Position numbers and translations under genes: made by a program. A stretch of 64,000 nucleotides of DNA from Marinomonas aquiplantarum (GTDB taxonomy: Bacteria > Pseudomonadota > Gammaproteobacteria > Pseudomonadales > Marinomonadaceae). Under the pieces are notes generated by a model, which was not told the DNA's origin, did not search any database, and was given only the letters and a program-made list of their open reading frames with translations. Below are positions 36,716 to 46,531 of the stretch, one piece after another. The stretch spans positions 248,001-312,000 of the forward strand of contig NZ_QNRF01000005.1 of the NCBI RefSeq assembly GCF_003314975.1. Direction: 5' to 3'. The stretch's first letter is position 1. The number at the start of each line of letters is the position of its first letter.

Positions 36716-37204
36716 ATGAATAGAAAGACAGTTATCGATTTAATTATAAGGGCGCTTGAGGCGCGGTTTGAGACAGCCAAAGCGGCTGCACAGCAAGCAA
36801 GAGAGGCGGCAATAAACGAGGAGAGTGTGGCTGAAACTAAATACGATACGTTTGGTCTTGAATCCTCTTATTTAGCACACGGTCAATCACAACGAGTCAT
36901 CGAATGTGAAAATGATTGGATGCAATTTAGTCGTCAAGTGCCGGTTGAAGGCGACGCGAAGGGAAAAGTTGCTTTGTGGTCTTTAATTAGGTTAGTCCCC
37001 TTAAACAGTTCAATGCCTCTGAGGTATTTTTTCATCTCAAATATTGCTGGTGGTTTGAGTTTGCAGTACCAGAGTTCTTCTTTGGTGCTGGTGTCGCCAG
37101 AGACCCCGGTTGGTAAAATTCTGCTAAGCCAAGAAGAAGGAGAGTGTATTTCACTTACTTTAGCTGGAAAAAGCACAGAGTTTGAGATTGACTTAATTCA
37201 ATAA
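36716..37204 (+). CDS. GreA/GreB-like protein
   Basis: About 162 aa from ATG 36716 (no strong ribosome-binding site; the frame is open further upstream into AT-rich sequence with no good start). The N-terminal half is a predicted helical hairpin (EARFETAKAAAQQAREAAINEES...). The C-terminal half ends with SPETPVGKILLSQEEGECISLTLAGKSTEFEI, the pattern of the GreA/GreB C-terminal FKBP-like domain. Gre factors stimulate RNA cleavage by backtracked RNA polymerase. This is an extra, divergent family member; whether it binds RNA polymerase is unknown. Monocistronic, upstream of aspS. Confidence 0.72.
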   Translation: MNRKTVIDLIIRALEARFETAKAAAQQAREAAINEESVAETKYDTFGLESSYLAHGQSQRVIECENDWMQFSRQVPVEGDAKGKVALWSLIRLVPLNSSMPLRYFFISNIAGGLSLQYQSSSLVLVSPETPVGKILLSQEEGECISLTLAGKSTEFEIDLIQ

Positions 37205-37261
37205 TTGCATTGTCTCGTGACAAATTTGGCTCTACCTATAGAGAGTCGGACTCGCTTCGCA

Positions 37262-37267
37262 TATAAT
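37262..37267 (+). promoter_or_regulatory. Possible -10 element of aspS
   Basis: A perfect TATAAT 126 bases before the aspS ATG, with no good -35. A GAGTC-G-GACTC palindrome lies at 37243-37253, and ATCCTGC / GCAGGAT arms could form a hairpin in the leader. Confidence 0.4.
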
Positions 37268-37392
37268 GCTTGGCCTTAAAATATTCTGTTATCCTGCTGG
37301 TTGAAATGACGGAGTTATTCACGTTGATTGGCTGGCAGGATGACACACTAAGAACATAGCTCTCTTACTGAGACAGTAATAGGAAAGAAATT

Positions 37393-39162
37393 ATGCGCAG
37401 CCATTATTGCGGCGAATTAAATGCTTCTAACATTTCACAAGAAATTACTTTATGCGGTTGGGTTCATCGTCGCCGTGATCACGGTGGTGTTATCTTCCTA
37501 GACGTACGTGACCGTGAAGGTATCACTCAGGTTGTTTTTGACCCAGATCGTGCGGATAGCTTCGCTTTGGCTGACAGTGTTCGTAACGAATATGTGATCA
37601 AGTTAACGGGGTTGGTTCGAGCTCGTCCTGAAGGCACGATCAATCCAAACATGCGTACTGGTGAAATTGAGGTTTTAGGCACAAGCTTAGAGATTCTTAA
37701 TGCTGCGCAAACGCCACCGTTCCAATTGGATGAACATCAAGCGGTAGGCGAAGACATTCGTCTTAAAAATCGTTTTATCGATTTACGCCGTCCTGAAATT
37801 CAACAAAAAATGCGTTTTCGTTCGAAAGTCACTTCTGTGCTACGTCGTTACCTAGACGACAACGGTTTCTTGGATATTGAAACACCAATTTTAACGCGCG
37901 CAACCCCAGAAGGTGCACGTGATTATTTGGTACCAAGCCGTACGCAGCAAGGTAGCTTTTTTGCACTGCCACAATCGCCACAGTTGTTTAAGCAATTGTT
38001 GATGGTGTCTGGTTTCGACCGTTACTATCAAATTGCTAAATGTTTCCGTGATGAAGATTTGCGTGCTGATCGTCAACCTGAGTTTACGCAAGTGGACATT
38101 GAGACCTCTTTCATGAGCGAAGAGCAGATCATTGCCATGACGGAAGAAATGATCACTAACTTGTTTAAAGAGTTAATGAACATTGATCTGGGAACCTTCC
38201 CGCGTATGCCTTATTCAGAAGCAATGGAAAGCTATGGTAGCGACAAGCCAGATTTGCGTATTCCACTGACTTTGGTGACGGTATCTGATTTGATGGCCGA
38301 TGTTGACTTTAAAGTCTTCTCTGGTCCTGCAACAGATCCAAAAGGCCGTGTAGCCGCACTTAAAGTGCCTGGCGGTAACAGTCTAACTCGTAAGCAAATT
38401 GACGATTATACTAAGTTCGTTGGCATATACGGCGCGAAAGGTTTGGCTTACATCAAGGTAAACGACAAATCTAACCTAGAAGAAGGTCTGCAATCACCGA
38501 TTGTAAAATTCCTGCCTGTTGAAGTACGTGGCGCATTGCTTGAACGTTTAGAAGCGCAAGATGGCGACTTAATTTTCTTTGGTGCTGATTCTGCGAAAAT
38601 CGTTAACGAAGCCTTGGGTGCATTGCGTTGTAAACTCGGTGAAGATATGGATCTTTACACTTGTGAGTGGGCGCCACTTTGGGTTGTTGATTTCCCAATG
38701 TTTGAAGAAACCAGTGATGGCGGTATTACCGCGATTCACCACCCATTCACAGCACCTTCTTGTTCACCTGAAGATTTGAAAGCCAATCCATTGACGGCTT
38801 TGTCACAAGCTTATGATATGGTTCTTAACGGCACGGAACTAGGTGGTGGTTCAATTCGTATTCACCAGGCGTCTATGCAAGAAGCGGTTTTTGAATTGTT
38901 AAATATCAGTGAAGAAGAGCAAGAAGAGAAGTTTGGCTTCTTGCTAGACGCATTGAAGTTTGGCGCGCCACCACACGGTGGTTTGGCATTCGGTTTGGAT
39001 CGTTTGGTTATGCTGATGACAGGATCAAGCTCTATTCGTGATGTTATTGCCTTCCCTAAAACTCAAAGTGCGACTTGTTTGTTAACTCAAGCGCCTGGCG
39101 AAGTTAGCGAGAAGCAATTGAAAGAATTAAGCATTCGTGTTCGTAAGCCGGTTGCAGAATAA
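37393..39162 (+). CDS. aspS: Aspartyl-tRNA synthetase
   Basis: Class IIb synthetase charging tRNA-Asp. The N-terminal OB-fold anticodon-binding domain ([19 protein letters not shown], about residues 20-40) is followed by the catalytic core with motif 2 ([16 protein letters not shown], about 218-233), the bacterial GAD insertion (about 290-420), and motif 3 ([15 protein letters not shown], about 535-549). At 589 aa it is the bacterial-type enzyme (E. coli 590). It starts at ATG 37393 after AGGAAAG. A terminator precedes ruvC downstream. Confidence 0.98.
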   Translation: MRSHYCGELNASNISQEITLCGWVHRRRDHGGVIFLDVRDREGITQVVFDPDRADSFALADSVRNEYVIKLTGLVRARPEGTINPNMRTGEIEVLGTSLEILNAAQTPPFQLDEHQAVGEDIRLKNRFIDLRRPEIQQKMRFRSKVTSVLRRYLDDNGFLDIETPILTRATPEGARDYLVPSRTQQGSFFALPQSPQLFKQLLMVSGFDRYYQIAKCFRDEDLRADRQPEFTQVDIETSFMSEEQIIAMTEEMITNLFKELMNIDLGTFPRMPYSEAMESYGSDKPDLRIPLTLVTVSDLMADVDFKVFSGPATDPKGRVAALKVPGGNSLTRKQIDDYTKFVGIYGAKGLAYIKVNDKSNLEEGLQSPIVKFLPVEVRGALLERLEAQDGDLIFFGADSAKIVNEALGALRCKLGEDMDLYTCEWAPLWVVDFPMFEETSDGGITAIHHPFTAPSCSPEDLKANPLTALSQAYDMVLNGTELGGGSIRIHQASMQEAVFELLNISEEEQEEKFGFLLDALKFGAPPHGGLAFGLDRLVMLMTGSSSIRDVIAFPKTQSATCLLTQAPGEVSEKQLKELSIRVRKPVAE

Positions 39163-39225
39163 CTTTTTTTGCAAGCGAACCGCTTAAATTAAGCGGTTGC
39201 TGTTAAGGAAACGAAAGAAAAACGT

Positions 39226-39255
39226 AAAAGGCCGCTACTTCGCGGCCTTTTTTGT
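39226..39255 (+). terminator. Terminator after aspS
   Basis: Stem AAAGGCCGC / GCGGCCTTT followed by T-run. A second hairpin, AACCGCTTA / TAAGCGGTT, lies just before it (about 39176-39197). Confidence 0.85.
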
Positions 39256-39283
39256 ATTTACACATTGCATCTAATGTAAAGCC

Positions 39284-39299
39284 CTGTTGAAATATACAG
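39284..39299. promoter_or_regulatory. LexA (SOS) box upstream of ruvC
   Basis: CTGT-TGAAATAT-ACAG is a perfect match to the CTGT-N8-ACAG LexA consensus, with GTA continuing outward on the right. It is 25 bases before the ruvC ATG, where a bound repressor would block transcription of ruvCAB. DNA-damage control of the operon is inferred from the family rule. Confidence 0.75.
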
Positions 39300-39324
39300 T
39301 AATGATGGTGCATATGAGAAAACC

Positions 39325-39882
39325 ATGACTGAAACTAGAATTATGGCGATTGACCCAGGTTCACGTGTCACTGGCTTTGGTATTATCGATATTATTAAAG
39401 GTAAGCCGGTGTATGTAAACAGTGGTTGTATTCGCTTACCTGATGAAGACTTATCTGTCAGGTTAAAACACATTTTTAATGGTGTTGAATCGCTTTTGAA
39501 AGAGTATCAACCAACGGAGTTTGCCATTGAAGAAGTCTTTATGGCAAAAAATGCCAACTCAGCCTTAAAACTTGGTCAAGCCAGAGGTGCTGCCATTGTT
39601 GCGGCATCACTCCAAGAATTAACGGTAAACGAATATGCTGCTCGCCGAGTGAAGCAATCCGTGGTGGGAACTGGTGGCGCGGATAAGACTCAGGTTCAAA
39701 GTATGGTGCAATTATTACTCGGCTTAACGGCTAAGCCACAAGCCGATGCGGCCGACGCTTTGGCGATTGCTTTGTGTCATGCCAATACCAGAACATCCGG
39801 TGGTCTAGAATACGGTACGGGTAAGCGTGCTGGTCGAAGTACGAAACGTTGGTCAGAACAAGATGTAAGGAATGTGTTGTGA
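39325..39882 (+). CDS. ruvC: Holliday junction endodeoxyribonuclease RuvC
   Basis: Resolves four-way DNA junctions by paired cuts. The catalytic acidic residues are visible: D in [15 protein letters not shown] in FAIEEVFM (about residue 68) and the pair in [13 protein letters not shown] (about 138-145). At 185 aa it is slightly longer than E. coli RuvC (173), with a basic tail. In E. coli ruvC has its own promoter; here all three ruv genes follow one LexA box. The stop overlaps the ruvA GTG by four bases. Confidence 0.97.
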   Translation: MTETRIMAIDPGSRVTGFGIIDIIKGKPVYVNSGCIRLPDEDLSVRLKHIFNGVESLLKEYQPTEFAIEEVFMAKNANSALKLGQARGAAIVAASLQELTVNEYAARRVKQSVVGTGGADKTQVQSMVQLLLGLTAKPQADAADALAIALCHANTRTSGGLEYGTGKRAGRSTKRWSEQDVRNVL

Positions 39883-40481
39883 TAGGACGAATTATCGGAA
39901 CCTTGGTGGAAAAATCACCGCCAGAATTATTAATCGATGTACAGGGGTTAGGTTACGAGATTAGTGCGTCCATGACGACGATTTATGATTTACCGCAAGT
40001 AGGCGAACAAGTCACATTATTCACACATCTCATTGTAAAAGAAGATTCCCATACGCTGTTTGGTTTTACAGACAAAAACGAGAGGGCATTGTTTAGAGTC
40101 TTAATCAAAGTTAATGGTATTGGCCCTAAAATGGCATTGGCTATTTTATCGAGTATGTCAGCGGAAGAGCTTATTGCGAACGTACAAGATTCCGATGTGA
40201 CTGCACTAACACGCATCCCTGGCGTTGGTAAGAAAACCGCCGAGAGATTGATTATTGAATTACGAGATAAATTGGGCCAGGCCGCTAAAGGTGACTTGTT
40301 TGCTACACCAGCAGTATTGAAACAAGTTCAAGCGGATCCAAGGCAAGAAGCAGAGGCCGCTTTGATTGCATTAGGCTACAAACCCCAAGAAGCAGCGAAA
40401 GCGATTGCCGCTGTGCCAATGGACAATGCAGACAGCGAGTCTGTTATTAAAGCGGCGTTACAAGGAATGTTGAGGAAATAA
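39879..40481 (+). CDS. ruvA: Holliday junction DNA helicase subunit RuvA
   Basis: Binds Holliday junctions as a tetramer and loads RuvB. The protein starts [20 protein letters not shown], matching the family N-terminus, so GTG 39879 (overlapping the ruvC stop, with AAGGA ahead) is preferred over an upstream start. The two helix-hairpin-helix motifs ([16 protein letters not shown] and [16 protein letters not shown]) lie at about 72-87 and 107-122. The C-terminal domain III ([20 protein letters not shown]) contacts RuvB. About 200 aa; E. coli has 203. Confidence 0.97.
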   Translation: MIGRIIGTLVEKSPPELLIDVQGLGYEISASMTTIYDLPQVGEQVTLFTHLIVKEDSHTLFGFTDKNERALFRVLIKVNGIGPKMALAILSSMSAEELIANVQDSDVTALTRIPGVGKKTAERLIIELRDKLGQAAKGDLFATPAVLKQVQADPRQEAEAALIALGYKPQEAAKAIAAVPMDNADSESVIKAALQGMLRK

Positions 40482-40483
40482 CC

Positions 40484-41497
40484 ATGATTGAGCAAGATCG
40501 TATTATCTCAGCAGAATTAAAAGGTAATGATAGGCAGGTAGATCGTGCTATTCGTCCGCAAGCTCTGTCTGAGTACATAGGTCAACCCGTTGTTCGTGAG
40601 CAAATGGAGATTTTTATTCAAGCGGCTCGACAACGTAGTGAGCCTCTGGATCATACCTTAGTCTTTGGACCGCCAGGGCTTGGTAAAACAACATTAGCAC
40701 ACATCATCGGAAATGAAATGGGCGCAGAAGTTAGAACAACTTCCGGTCCTGTGTTAGAGCGAGCAGGGGATTTGGCTGCTTTGCTAACCAATTTGAATGA
40801 AGGTGATATTTTATTTATTGATGAAATACACCGTTTAAGCCCTGCTATTGAAGAAGTGCTTTACCCAGCGATGGAAGATTACCAGTTGGACATTATGATT
40901 GGGGAAGGTCCTGCTGCTCGTTCAATAAAAATTGAACTCCCGCCTTTTACACTTGTCGGAGCTACAACACGTGCTGGTTTATTAACATCGCCATTACGTG
41001 ACCGCTTTGGCATTGTGCAACGACTAGAATTCTATGACGTGGAATCATTGACTACTATTGTGTCGCGCTCTGCATCAAAAATGGGCATTCAATTAGACGA
41101 TAGCGGTAGCTTTGAAGTGGCTAGGCGGTCACGGGGAACACCACGTATAGCGAATCGTTTGTTACGCCGTGTTCGTGATGTTGCGCAAGTGGAAGGCGTT
41201 GATTTAGTTGGACAAAAAGTTGCCCAACGAGCATTGGATATGTTAAGTGTAGATAGTCAAGGGTTTGATCATTTAGATAGACGTATGTTGTTGACTATGA
41301 TAGAAAAGTTCGATGGAAGACCTGTCGGCCTTGACAGTGTGTCTGCCGCACTTGGCGAAGATAAAGATACCATTGAAGATGTGATCGAGCCATTTTTGAT
41401 ACAGCAGGGGTTTGTCATACGCACTCCGCGAGGTCGGCAAGTAACGAAAAGAGCTTATGAACATTTTAATTACCAATTACCAAACGATTTAAAATAG
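40484..41497 (+). CDS. ruvB: Holliday junction DNA helicase subunit RuvB
   Basis: AAA+ motor that drives branch migration. Walker [12 protein letters not shown] is at about residues 62-72, Walker [10 protein letters not shown] at about 108-116, sensor 1 GATTRAGLL at about 165-173, and the arginine finger region PLRDRFGI follows. The C-terminal winged helix ends in [15 protein letters not shown]. Length 337 aa; start two bases after the ruvA stop. The Tol operon begins nine bases after its stop with no terminator between, so read-through from ruv to tol is possible. Confidence 0.98.
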   Translation: MIEQDRIISAELKGNDRQVDRAIRPQALSEYIGQPVVREQMEIFIQAARQRSEPLDHTLVFGPPGLGKTTLAHIIGNEMGAEVRTTSGPVLERAGDLAALLTNLNEGDILFIDEIHRLSPAIEEVLYPAMEDYQLDIMIGEGPAARSIKIELPPFTLVGATTRAGLLTSPLRDRFGIVQRLEFYDVESLTTIVSRSASKMGIQLDDSGSFEVARRSRGTPRIANRLLRRVRDVAQVEGVDLVGQKVAQRALDMLSVDSQGFDHLDRRMLLTMIEKFDGRPVGLDSVSAALGEDKDTIEDVIEPFLIQQGFVIRTPRGRQVTKRAYEHFNYQLPNDLK

Positions 41498-41506
41498 AGG
41501 TCCATG

Positions 41507-42187
41507 ATGTCAATTTGGGGTTTAATCGCCAGCGCTAGTTTAGTAGTACAGCTTGTTATGTTGACCTTGTTGGCTGCTTCTGTGTTTTCTTGGATCGTTA
41601 TTTTTCAACGCATTCGAGTTATCAAACAAGCAAAGAAAATACGTTCTGAATTTGAAGATCAGTTTTGGTCTGGTATGGATTTGAGTCAGCTGTATCGCAA
41701 ATTGACTCAAGAAGGGCGTAAAGTTGAGGGAATGGAAACCATCTTTACGGCAGGCATTAAAGAGTTTACTCGTTTGAGACAGAATCAAAATGTCGACCCG
41801 GACGCTGTGATGGATGGCGTACAAAGAGCCATGCGAGTGGCACTGTACCGTGAAGAAGAAAAGCTCGATCAGCATTTGCCATTCCTCGCTACTGTTGGAT
41901 CAACCAGTCCTTACGTTGGCTTATTTGGTACTGTTTGGGGGATTATGCATTCCTTTATCGGTTTGGCCGAAGTGCAGCAAGCCACACTCGCGACAGTGGC
42001 TCCAGGCATAGCAGAAGCCCTTATTGCCACGGCAATTGGCTTAGCGGCGGCCATTCCTGCGGTAATCGCTTATAACCGTTTCTCGACGGCGGCCGAGTCT
42101 CTTAGCGCTAGCTACGATAATTTCGCCGAAGAGTTTGCGAGTATTTTGCATCGCAAGGTTCATGTCAAAGAGGGAGGCGCAGCATAG
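41507..42187 (+). CDS. tolQ: Tol-Pal system proton channel protein TolQ
   Basis: Inner-membrane ion-channel subunit with TolR; energises outer-membrane constriction at division. Three transmembrane helices are seen: about 8-35 (LIASASLVVQLVMLTLLAASVFSWIVIFQRI), about 130-155 (LATVGSTSPYVGLFGTVWGIM) and about 165-190 (GIAEALIATAIGLAAAIPAVIAYN). 226 aa; two adjacent ATGs (41504 and 41507) are possible, the second better spaced after AGAGG. In many relatives ybgC precedes tolQ; here ruvB does. Its stop shares one base with the tolR start. Confidence 0.96.
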   Translation: MSIWGLIASASLVVQLVMLTLLAASVFSWIVIFQRIRVIKQAKKIRSEFEDQFWSGMDLSQLYRKLTQEGRKVEGMETIFTAGIKEFTRLRQNQNVDPDAVMDGVQRAMRVALYREEEKLDQHLPFLATVGSTSPYVGLFGTVWGIMHSFIGLAEVQQATLATVAPGIAEALIATAIGLAAAIPAVIAYNRFSTAAESLSASYDNFAEEFASILHRKVHVKEGGAA

Positions 42188-42612
42188 TGGCTCGCTCAAG
42201 ACGGAGAGAAAAGCGTCGCCCAATGGCGGAAATCAATGTGGTGCCTTACATTGATGTTATGTTGGTGTTGCTTGTTATCTTTATGATTACTGCACCCATG
42301 TTGACACAAGGTGTTGATGTTGAGTTGCCCAATGCAAATGCAACACCGATACAAAACGATGAAAACGATGTATTAATTGCATCCGTTGACTCAAGCGGTC
42401 AGTTTTATTTAGATGTTGGCGGCCAGCAAGAGACGATTTCATTAGCAAACTTACAAACGAAAGTTCGTAAGATTCTTAATCAAAACCCAAATATGTCTGT
42501 ATTGGTTAGAGGTGACAAAAATGTGCCTTACGGTGATGTTGTTGGATTGATGGTCGCATTACAAGGTGCTGGTGCACCTAAAGTAGGCTTAGTGACAGAG
42601 CCGGATAACTGA
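42187..42612 (+). CDS. tolR: Tol-Pal system protein TolR
   Basis: Single-span protein with a periplasmic domain; partners TolQ and TolA. The channel aspartate is in the helix NVVPYIDVMLVLLVIFMI (about residues 17-34). 141 aa matches the family. Starts at GTG 42187 with a one-base overlap with tolQ. The C-terminal QGAGAPKVGLVTEP is the conserved TolR ending. Confidence 0.96.
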   Translation: MARSRRREKRRPMAEINVVPYIDVMLVLLVIFMITAPMLTQGVDVELPNANATPIQNDENDVLIASVDSSGQFYLDVGGQQETISLANLQTKVRKILNQNPNMSVLVRGDKNVPYGDVVGLMVALQGAGAPKVGLVTEPDN

Positions 42613-42614
42613 GT

Positions 42615-43577
42615 ATGAAGTGGTTGCGTAGTGACAGTTACAGCTTACCCATTGTCCTAGCAGTTGGTTTGCATGCTGGTATTGTATTAACTGCTGTTTT
42701 GGCCGTGAGTTTTTCAGATGCTGAAAAGTCTGAGCCGAAACGGCCCGTTATAGTAAACGCCAAAGTGGTCGATGTTTCGCAGACGATCATAGGTCAGCGA
42801 GAAGCTGAGAAAAAAACAGCCCAAAAGCAAGCAGCGGCTATCGCTGAGCAAAAGAAAAAAGCAGCAGAGCAAGCGCGTAAGAAAGAAGTTGCCAGAAAGG
42901 CTTTAGAAGAAAAGCGTAAACAAGCAGCCCAAGCAAAACGACTCAAAGAGCAAGCCGCAGCCAAGAAAAAACAGGAAGCCGAAAAGAGAGCCGCTGAACA
43001 AAAACGTCTCGCACAAGAAGCTGAAAAGAAAAAGCAAGCTCAACAAGCCGAGAAACAGCGCTTGGCTGAAGAGAAACGTCAACAAGAGTTAGAACGTCAG
43101 CAAAAACAACGTGAAGAGGCTTTAATTCGACAAGCTGAAGCCGATAGATTAGCTGAAGAAGAGCGTAAGCGTCAGCAAGAGGCTGCGCGATTAGCAGAAG
43201 AAAAACGTGTTAAAGAAGAGGCAGCACGAAAAGCAGCCGCTGAAAAAGAGGCACAACGCTTAGCTGCCGAAGAAGCTCAAATGGTTCAGTCAATTAGTAG
43301 TTTGATTAATGCAAGAGTGGCTGCAGCTTGGAATCGTCCTCCCAGCGCCCGAAATGGAATGAAAACCGAGTTGCGTATTGATTTCTTACCTAATGGTGAG
43401 GTGATGTATGCTCAAGTTACCAAGGGAAGTGGTGATGCTTTATTTGATCAACGAGCGTTAGATGCAGTAAATAAAGTCAGACGCATAGAAGAATTAGCTG
43501 AAGTTGATTCGTATATTTTTGAACGCAACTTCCGTAGAGTAGATTTAATTTTTAACCCGCAAGACTTGAGAAACTAA
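42615..43577 (+). CDS. tolA: Tol-Pal system protein TolA
   Basis: Spans from the inner membrane across the periplasm to TolB/Pal. One N-terminal transmembrane helix ([24 protein letters not shown], about 10-33) with the conserved serine-histidine-type face is followed by a long Ala/Lys/Glu/Gln-rich helical rod (about 60-225). The C-terminal globular domain follows ([21 protein letters not shown] to the end). 320 aa. The rod region causes a long reverse-strand shadow frame, which is not a gene. The gene starts two bases after the tolR stop. Confidence 0.94.
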   Translation: MKWLRSDSYSLPIVLAVGLHAGIVLTAVLAVSFSDAEKSEPKRPVIVNAKVVDVSQTIIGQREAEKKTAQKQAAAIAEQKKKAAEQARKKEVARKALEEKRKQAAQAKRLKEQAAAKKKQEAEKRAAEQKRLAQEAEKKKQAQQAEKQRLAEEKRQQELERQQKQREEALIRQAEADRLAEEERKRQQEAARLAEEKRVKEEAARKAAAEKEAQRLAAEEAQMVQSISSLINARVAAAWNRPPSARNGMKTELRIDFLPNGEVMYAQVTKGSGDALFDQRALDAVNKVRRIEELAEVDSYIFERNFRRVDLIFNPQDLRN

Positions 43578-43578
43578 T

Positions 43579-44874
43579 ATGTTGAAAAGATGCTTAAGTG
43601 CTGTTTTTGTTTTTTTCTTTTTTGTTAGCACAGCGAAAGCGCAATTAGTGATTGAAATTACCAGTGGAGCAGATCAATTATTGCCCATTGCGGTTGTGCC
43701 TTTTGGTTATGATGGTGTCGAGGCCTTACCTGAAGATATTGCACAAATTGTCCAAGATGATTTAGCGCGAAGTGGGTTGTTTCAGCCTATCCCTCGTAGC
43801 AATATGTTGAGTATGCCCAGCAAAGAAGAAGATGTTTTTTATCGTGACTGGCGTTTATTAAAAAGCGATTATGTAGTCATTGGTTCGGTTAAAAAATTGC
43901 CGAACAATAAATACCGAATTGGTTTTGAGTTATTAAACGTACTCAGTCAAAAGCCAGTACAAAAACATTCTTCTATTGATGTTGGTGTAAATAATTTTCG
44001 CGATGCTGCGCATTATATTAGTGACAAAATTTACGAATTATTAACAGGTTCTCGTGGTGCATTTAGTACTAGAATCTTATATGTTACTGCTGAAGGTGAT
44101 CGAAAGTCACCTTTGTTTAGATTACAAGTGGCTGATGCGGATGGTCACAGACCTCAGGTTGTCGTTGAATCGAAAGAGCCAATATTATCGCCATCTTGGA
44201 GTAGTGATGGTCGTAAAATTGCTTATGTAATGTTTCGCAACCGACGCCCTAACATTTTTATACAAGAATTAGCTTCTGGAAAACGTCAGCAAATAGCACA
44301 ATTTAGAGGTCTAAATGGTGCGCCTGCTTGGTCTCCAGATGGAAAGAAACTGGCGATTGTGTTATCAAAAGATAACAATCCAGAAATCTATACGCTCGAT
44401 ATTGCAACACAAAAGCTCGAGCGTATGACAAACCATTATGCGATCGATACAGAGCCGAGTTGGGAGCCTGATGGTAAAGGAATAGTTTTTACGTCTGATC
44501 GAGGTGGTAACCCACAAATTTATCGATTAGATGTTAATAGTAAGCAGGTAGAAAGGGTGACATTTGAAGGTGACCTTAATACCAGAGCAAGAATGACACC
44601 TGATGGTCGTTATCTTGTGACTGTTCAGAAGAATGATGGCAACTATCATATTGCGTTGCAGGATATGAAAACAGGCCGAGTTCAGATTCTAACAGAGACT
44701 TACTTAGACGAATCGCCAAGCATCGCGCCGAATGGCAGCATGGTGATATATGCCACAACCTATAAAGGAAAGGGTATCTTAGCCGTAGTATCCGTTGATG
44801 GACTTGTTAAATATAGGTTACCATCAGCAGACGGTGATGTACGTGAACCATCTTGGTCCCCGTATTTCAAATAA
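43579..44874 (+). CDS. tolB: Tol-Pal system beta-propeller protein TolB
   Basis: Periplasmic protein binding Pal and TolA. A cleavable signal peptide (about residues 1-21, ending STAKA) is followed by the N-terminal domain ([10 protein letters not shown]...) and a six-bladed propeller from about residue 165. Blade repeats such as [26 protein letters not shown] and [13 protein letters not shown] are visible, ending [10 protein letters not shown]. 431 aa; E. coli 430. It follows tolA immediately and precedes pal by 19 bases. Confidence 0.97.
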   Translation: MLKRCLSAVFVFFFFVSTAKAQLVIEITSGADQLLPIAVVPFGYDGVEALPEDIAQIVQDDLARSGLFQPIPRSNMLSMPSKEEDVFYRDWRLLKSDYVVIGSVKKLPNNKYRIGFELLNVLSQKPVQKHSSIDVGVNNFRDAAHYISDKIYELLTGSRGAFSTRILYVTAEGDRKSPLFRLQVADADGHRPQVVVESKEPILSPSWSSDGRKIAYVMFRNRRPNIFIQELASGKRQQIAQFRGLNGAPAWSPDGKKLAIVLSKDNNPEIYTLDIATQKLERMTNHYAIDTEPSWEPDGKGIVFTSDRGGNPQIYRLDVNSKQVERVTFEGDLNTRARMTPDGRYLVTVQKNDGNYHIALQDMKTGRVQILTETYLDESPSIAPNGSMVIYATTYKGKGILAVVSVDGLVKYRLPSADGDVREPSWSPYFK

Positions 44875-44893
44875 AGACATTGAGGAGTGAATA

Positions 44894-45481
44894 ATGAGTG
44901 TAAACAAACTAGGTAAGTTTGCTGTAATTGGGTTGTCTGCTGCGTGGCTAGCAGGCTGTAGTACAACAGCAACAGATACTGATTCTTCAACAGTTGCAGA
45001 AGACGCAACTTCAACTGAACAAGTTGAAGATTCAGCTGCTGCTGACTCTACAGACCAATCATTTGGTGCTGGTGAAGATGGTGCTGTAACAAGTGTTATT
45101 GTTGATGATTCTGCTGAAGCAACAGAAGAGCCAATGGTTGATCCACTTGCTGGTGTTGATACTGTATTCTACTTCGATTTCGACAAGTCTATCGTTCGTC
45201 CAGCAGCACGTGAAGCGCTAGCGAAACATGCTGAGTTCTTGGTTGCGAACCCAGATGCGCGTATTGTTCTTGAAGGTCATGCTGATGAGCGTGGTACTCG
45301 TGAATACAACATGGCTCTAGGTGAGCGTCGTGCTAAAGCAGTTAGTCGTTACCTTACAATCCAAGGCGTTGCTGCTTCTCAAATCGAAACAGTAAGTTTT
45401 GGTGAAGAAGTGCCAGTTGCTTTCGGTCACGATGCTGATGCTTGGCAACTTAATCGTCGCGTTGAAGTTCGCTACGAATAA
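44894..45481 (+). CDS. pal: Peptidoglycan-associated lipoprotein Pal
   Basis: Outer-membrane lipoprotein that grips peptidoglycan. The signal peptide ends in lipobox LAGCS (cysteine about residue 22). A Thr/Asp/Glu-rich linker of about 55 residues follows, more acidic and longer than in E. coli. The OmpA-like domain (about 90-195) shows VFYFDFDKSIVRPAARE and the diaminopimelate-binding EGHADERGTREYNMALGERRA. 195 aa against 173 in E. coli. Starts after GAGGAG and shares one base with the cpoB start. Confidence 0.97.
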   Translation: MSVNKLGKFAVIGLSAAWLAGCSTTATDTDSSTVAEDATSTEQVEDSAAADSTDQSFGAGEDGAVTSVIVDDSAEATEEPMVDPLAGVDTVFYFDFDKSIVRPAAREALAKHAEFLVANPDARIVLEGHADERGTREYNMALGERRAKAVSRYLTIQGVAASQIETVSFGEEVPVAFGHDADAWQLNRRVEVRYE

Positions 45482-46296
45482 TGAATGGCAAAGACATAAA
45501 GATTCGCTCTTTAGCAGTGGTGCTGTCTTTAACAGCACCACTTGCTTTGTCTGAATCAAGCCAACCAACAGTGGGTTTGTCGCCTAGTGCCGCCGCAGAC
45601 TTGTTGTTCCAGCTGGAAACTTTACAGCAGGAAGTGCAACACTTACGGGGGCAATTAGAGCAGCAAGGGCATCAACTTAAACTAATGAAGCAAAGCCAAA
45701 GAGATCGATACATTGATCTTGATAAGCGGATTTCATTATTGATGTCAGCTTCTGCCAAAAAAGATTCAACCCCGGCGACATATTCTTCACAACCTGTTCT
45801 ATCAAACCCAGTTCCTGTTCAGTCGTCTCCGCAAACTGTTGGAAACACTGAACCAAGTATCGATCAAACCGCCAGTCTTCCAGCAACGCCATTGGCGCCT
45901 GTTTCTTTAAAAACGCCAAGTGCTGCGGCAAAAGAAGCTTATACCCAAGCTTATAATTTAATTCATCAACGAGAATTTGCTCAAGCTGAGCAAGCATTTA
46001 GTCAATTTGTAATGACTTACCCAGACAACACATTAACGGGTAATGGTTACTACTGGTTAGGTGAAGTTAAATTAGTGCAGGGTAAATCAGAAGAAGCGTT
46101 AGAGTCTTTTAATACTGTTATTCAGAAGTTTCCTGGTCATGGTAAAGAAAAAGACGCTCTCTACAAGCTTGGTACGGTGAATGATCAACTAGGTCGTACA
46201 GAACAGGCAAAGACTTATCTGCAAGACGTAATTCAACGTTTTCCAAACAGTAAGACAGCTAAGTTAGCTGCGGGTTATTTGAGTAAACTTAAATAA
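45481..46296 (+). CDS. cpoB: Cell division coordinator CpoB (YbgF)
   Basis: Periplasmic partner of TolA and PBP1B that couples constriction to wall synthesis. It shows a signal peptide (LAVVLSLTAPLALS), a trimerising coiled coil (LFQLETLQQEVQHLRGQLEQQGHQLK, about 40-65), a Pro/Ser-rich linker and three TPR repeats at the C-terminus (AKEAYTQAYNLIHQREFAQAEQ..., FPGHGKEKDALYKLG, FPNSKTAKLAAGYL). 271 aa, family length. Last gene of the Tol operon. Confidence 0.93.
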   Translation: MNGKDIKIRSLAVVLSLTAPLALSESSQPTVGLSPSAAADLLFQLETLQQEVQHLRGQLEQQGHQLKLMKQSQRDRYIDLDKRISLLMSASAKKDSTPATYSSQPVLSNPVPVQSSPQTVGNTEPSIDQTASLPATPLAPVSLKTPSAAAKEAYTQAYNLIHQREFAQAEQAFSQFVMTYPDNTLTGNGYYWLGEVKLVQGKSEEALESFNTVIQKFPGHGKEKDALYKLGTVNDQLGRTEQAKTYLQDVIQRFPNSKTAKLAAGYLSKLK

Positions 46297-46297
46297 C

Positions 46298-46325
46298 TTG
46301 CATTTCTCAACGGGCTCTGTATTAT
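46298..46325 (+). promoter_or_regulatory. Promoter of tRNA-Lys
   Basis: TTGCAT (46298-46303), 16-base spacer, TATTAT (46320-46325), 12 bases before the mature 5' end, with a GC-rich stretch after the -10 as in stable-RNA promoters. Confidence 0.55.
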
Positions 46326-46337
46326 ACGCATCCCGTT

Positions 46338-46413
46338 GGGTCGTTAGCTCAGTTGGTAGAGCAGTTGACTTTTAATCAATTGGTCACTGGTTCGAATCCA
46401 GTACGACCCACCA
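46338..46413 (+). tRNA. tRNA-Lys (anticodon TTT)
   Basis: A 76-base cloverleaf: acceptor stem GGGTCGT / ACGACCC, D arm with AGCTCAGTTGGTAGAGC, anticodon loop CTTTTAA reading TTT, T arm with GGTTCGAATCC, and an encoded CCA end. It reads AAA and AAG codons. It lies between cpoB and nadA, a location common for tRNA-Lys in gammaproteobacteria. A T-rich tract follows. Confidence 0.97.
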
Positions 46414-46531
46414 ATTTTCTTTTTTCATGGCATTGGCTATATCTTGATACTTCGCCATAATGATTTGGCGTGACACCATACATTCTGTTAGCAATGCTCT
46501 TTTCGCGCCCAGTTTTAGCAGGGGTAATAAG

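Noticed and set aside
42903..43085. Hydrophobic Leu/Phe-rich reverse frame inside tolA
   Set aside because: It is the complement of the Ala/Lys/Glu codon runs in the TolA rod, not a membrane protein gene.
45677..45997. Reverse-strand frame of 106 codons inside cpoB
   Set aside because: Shadow of the glutamine-rich coiled coil and linker; cpoB is firmly supported by its Tol operon position.
46338..46413. CAACGGG / CCCGTTG inverted repeat across the tRNA-Lys 5' end as a regulatory hairpin
   Set aside because: The right arm runs into the tRNA's first base, so it more likely reflects chance around the promoter discriminator.
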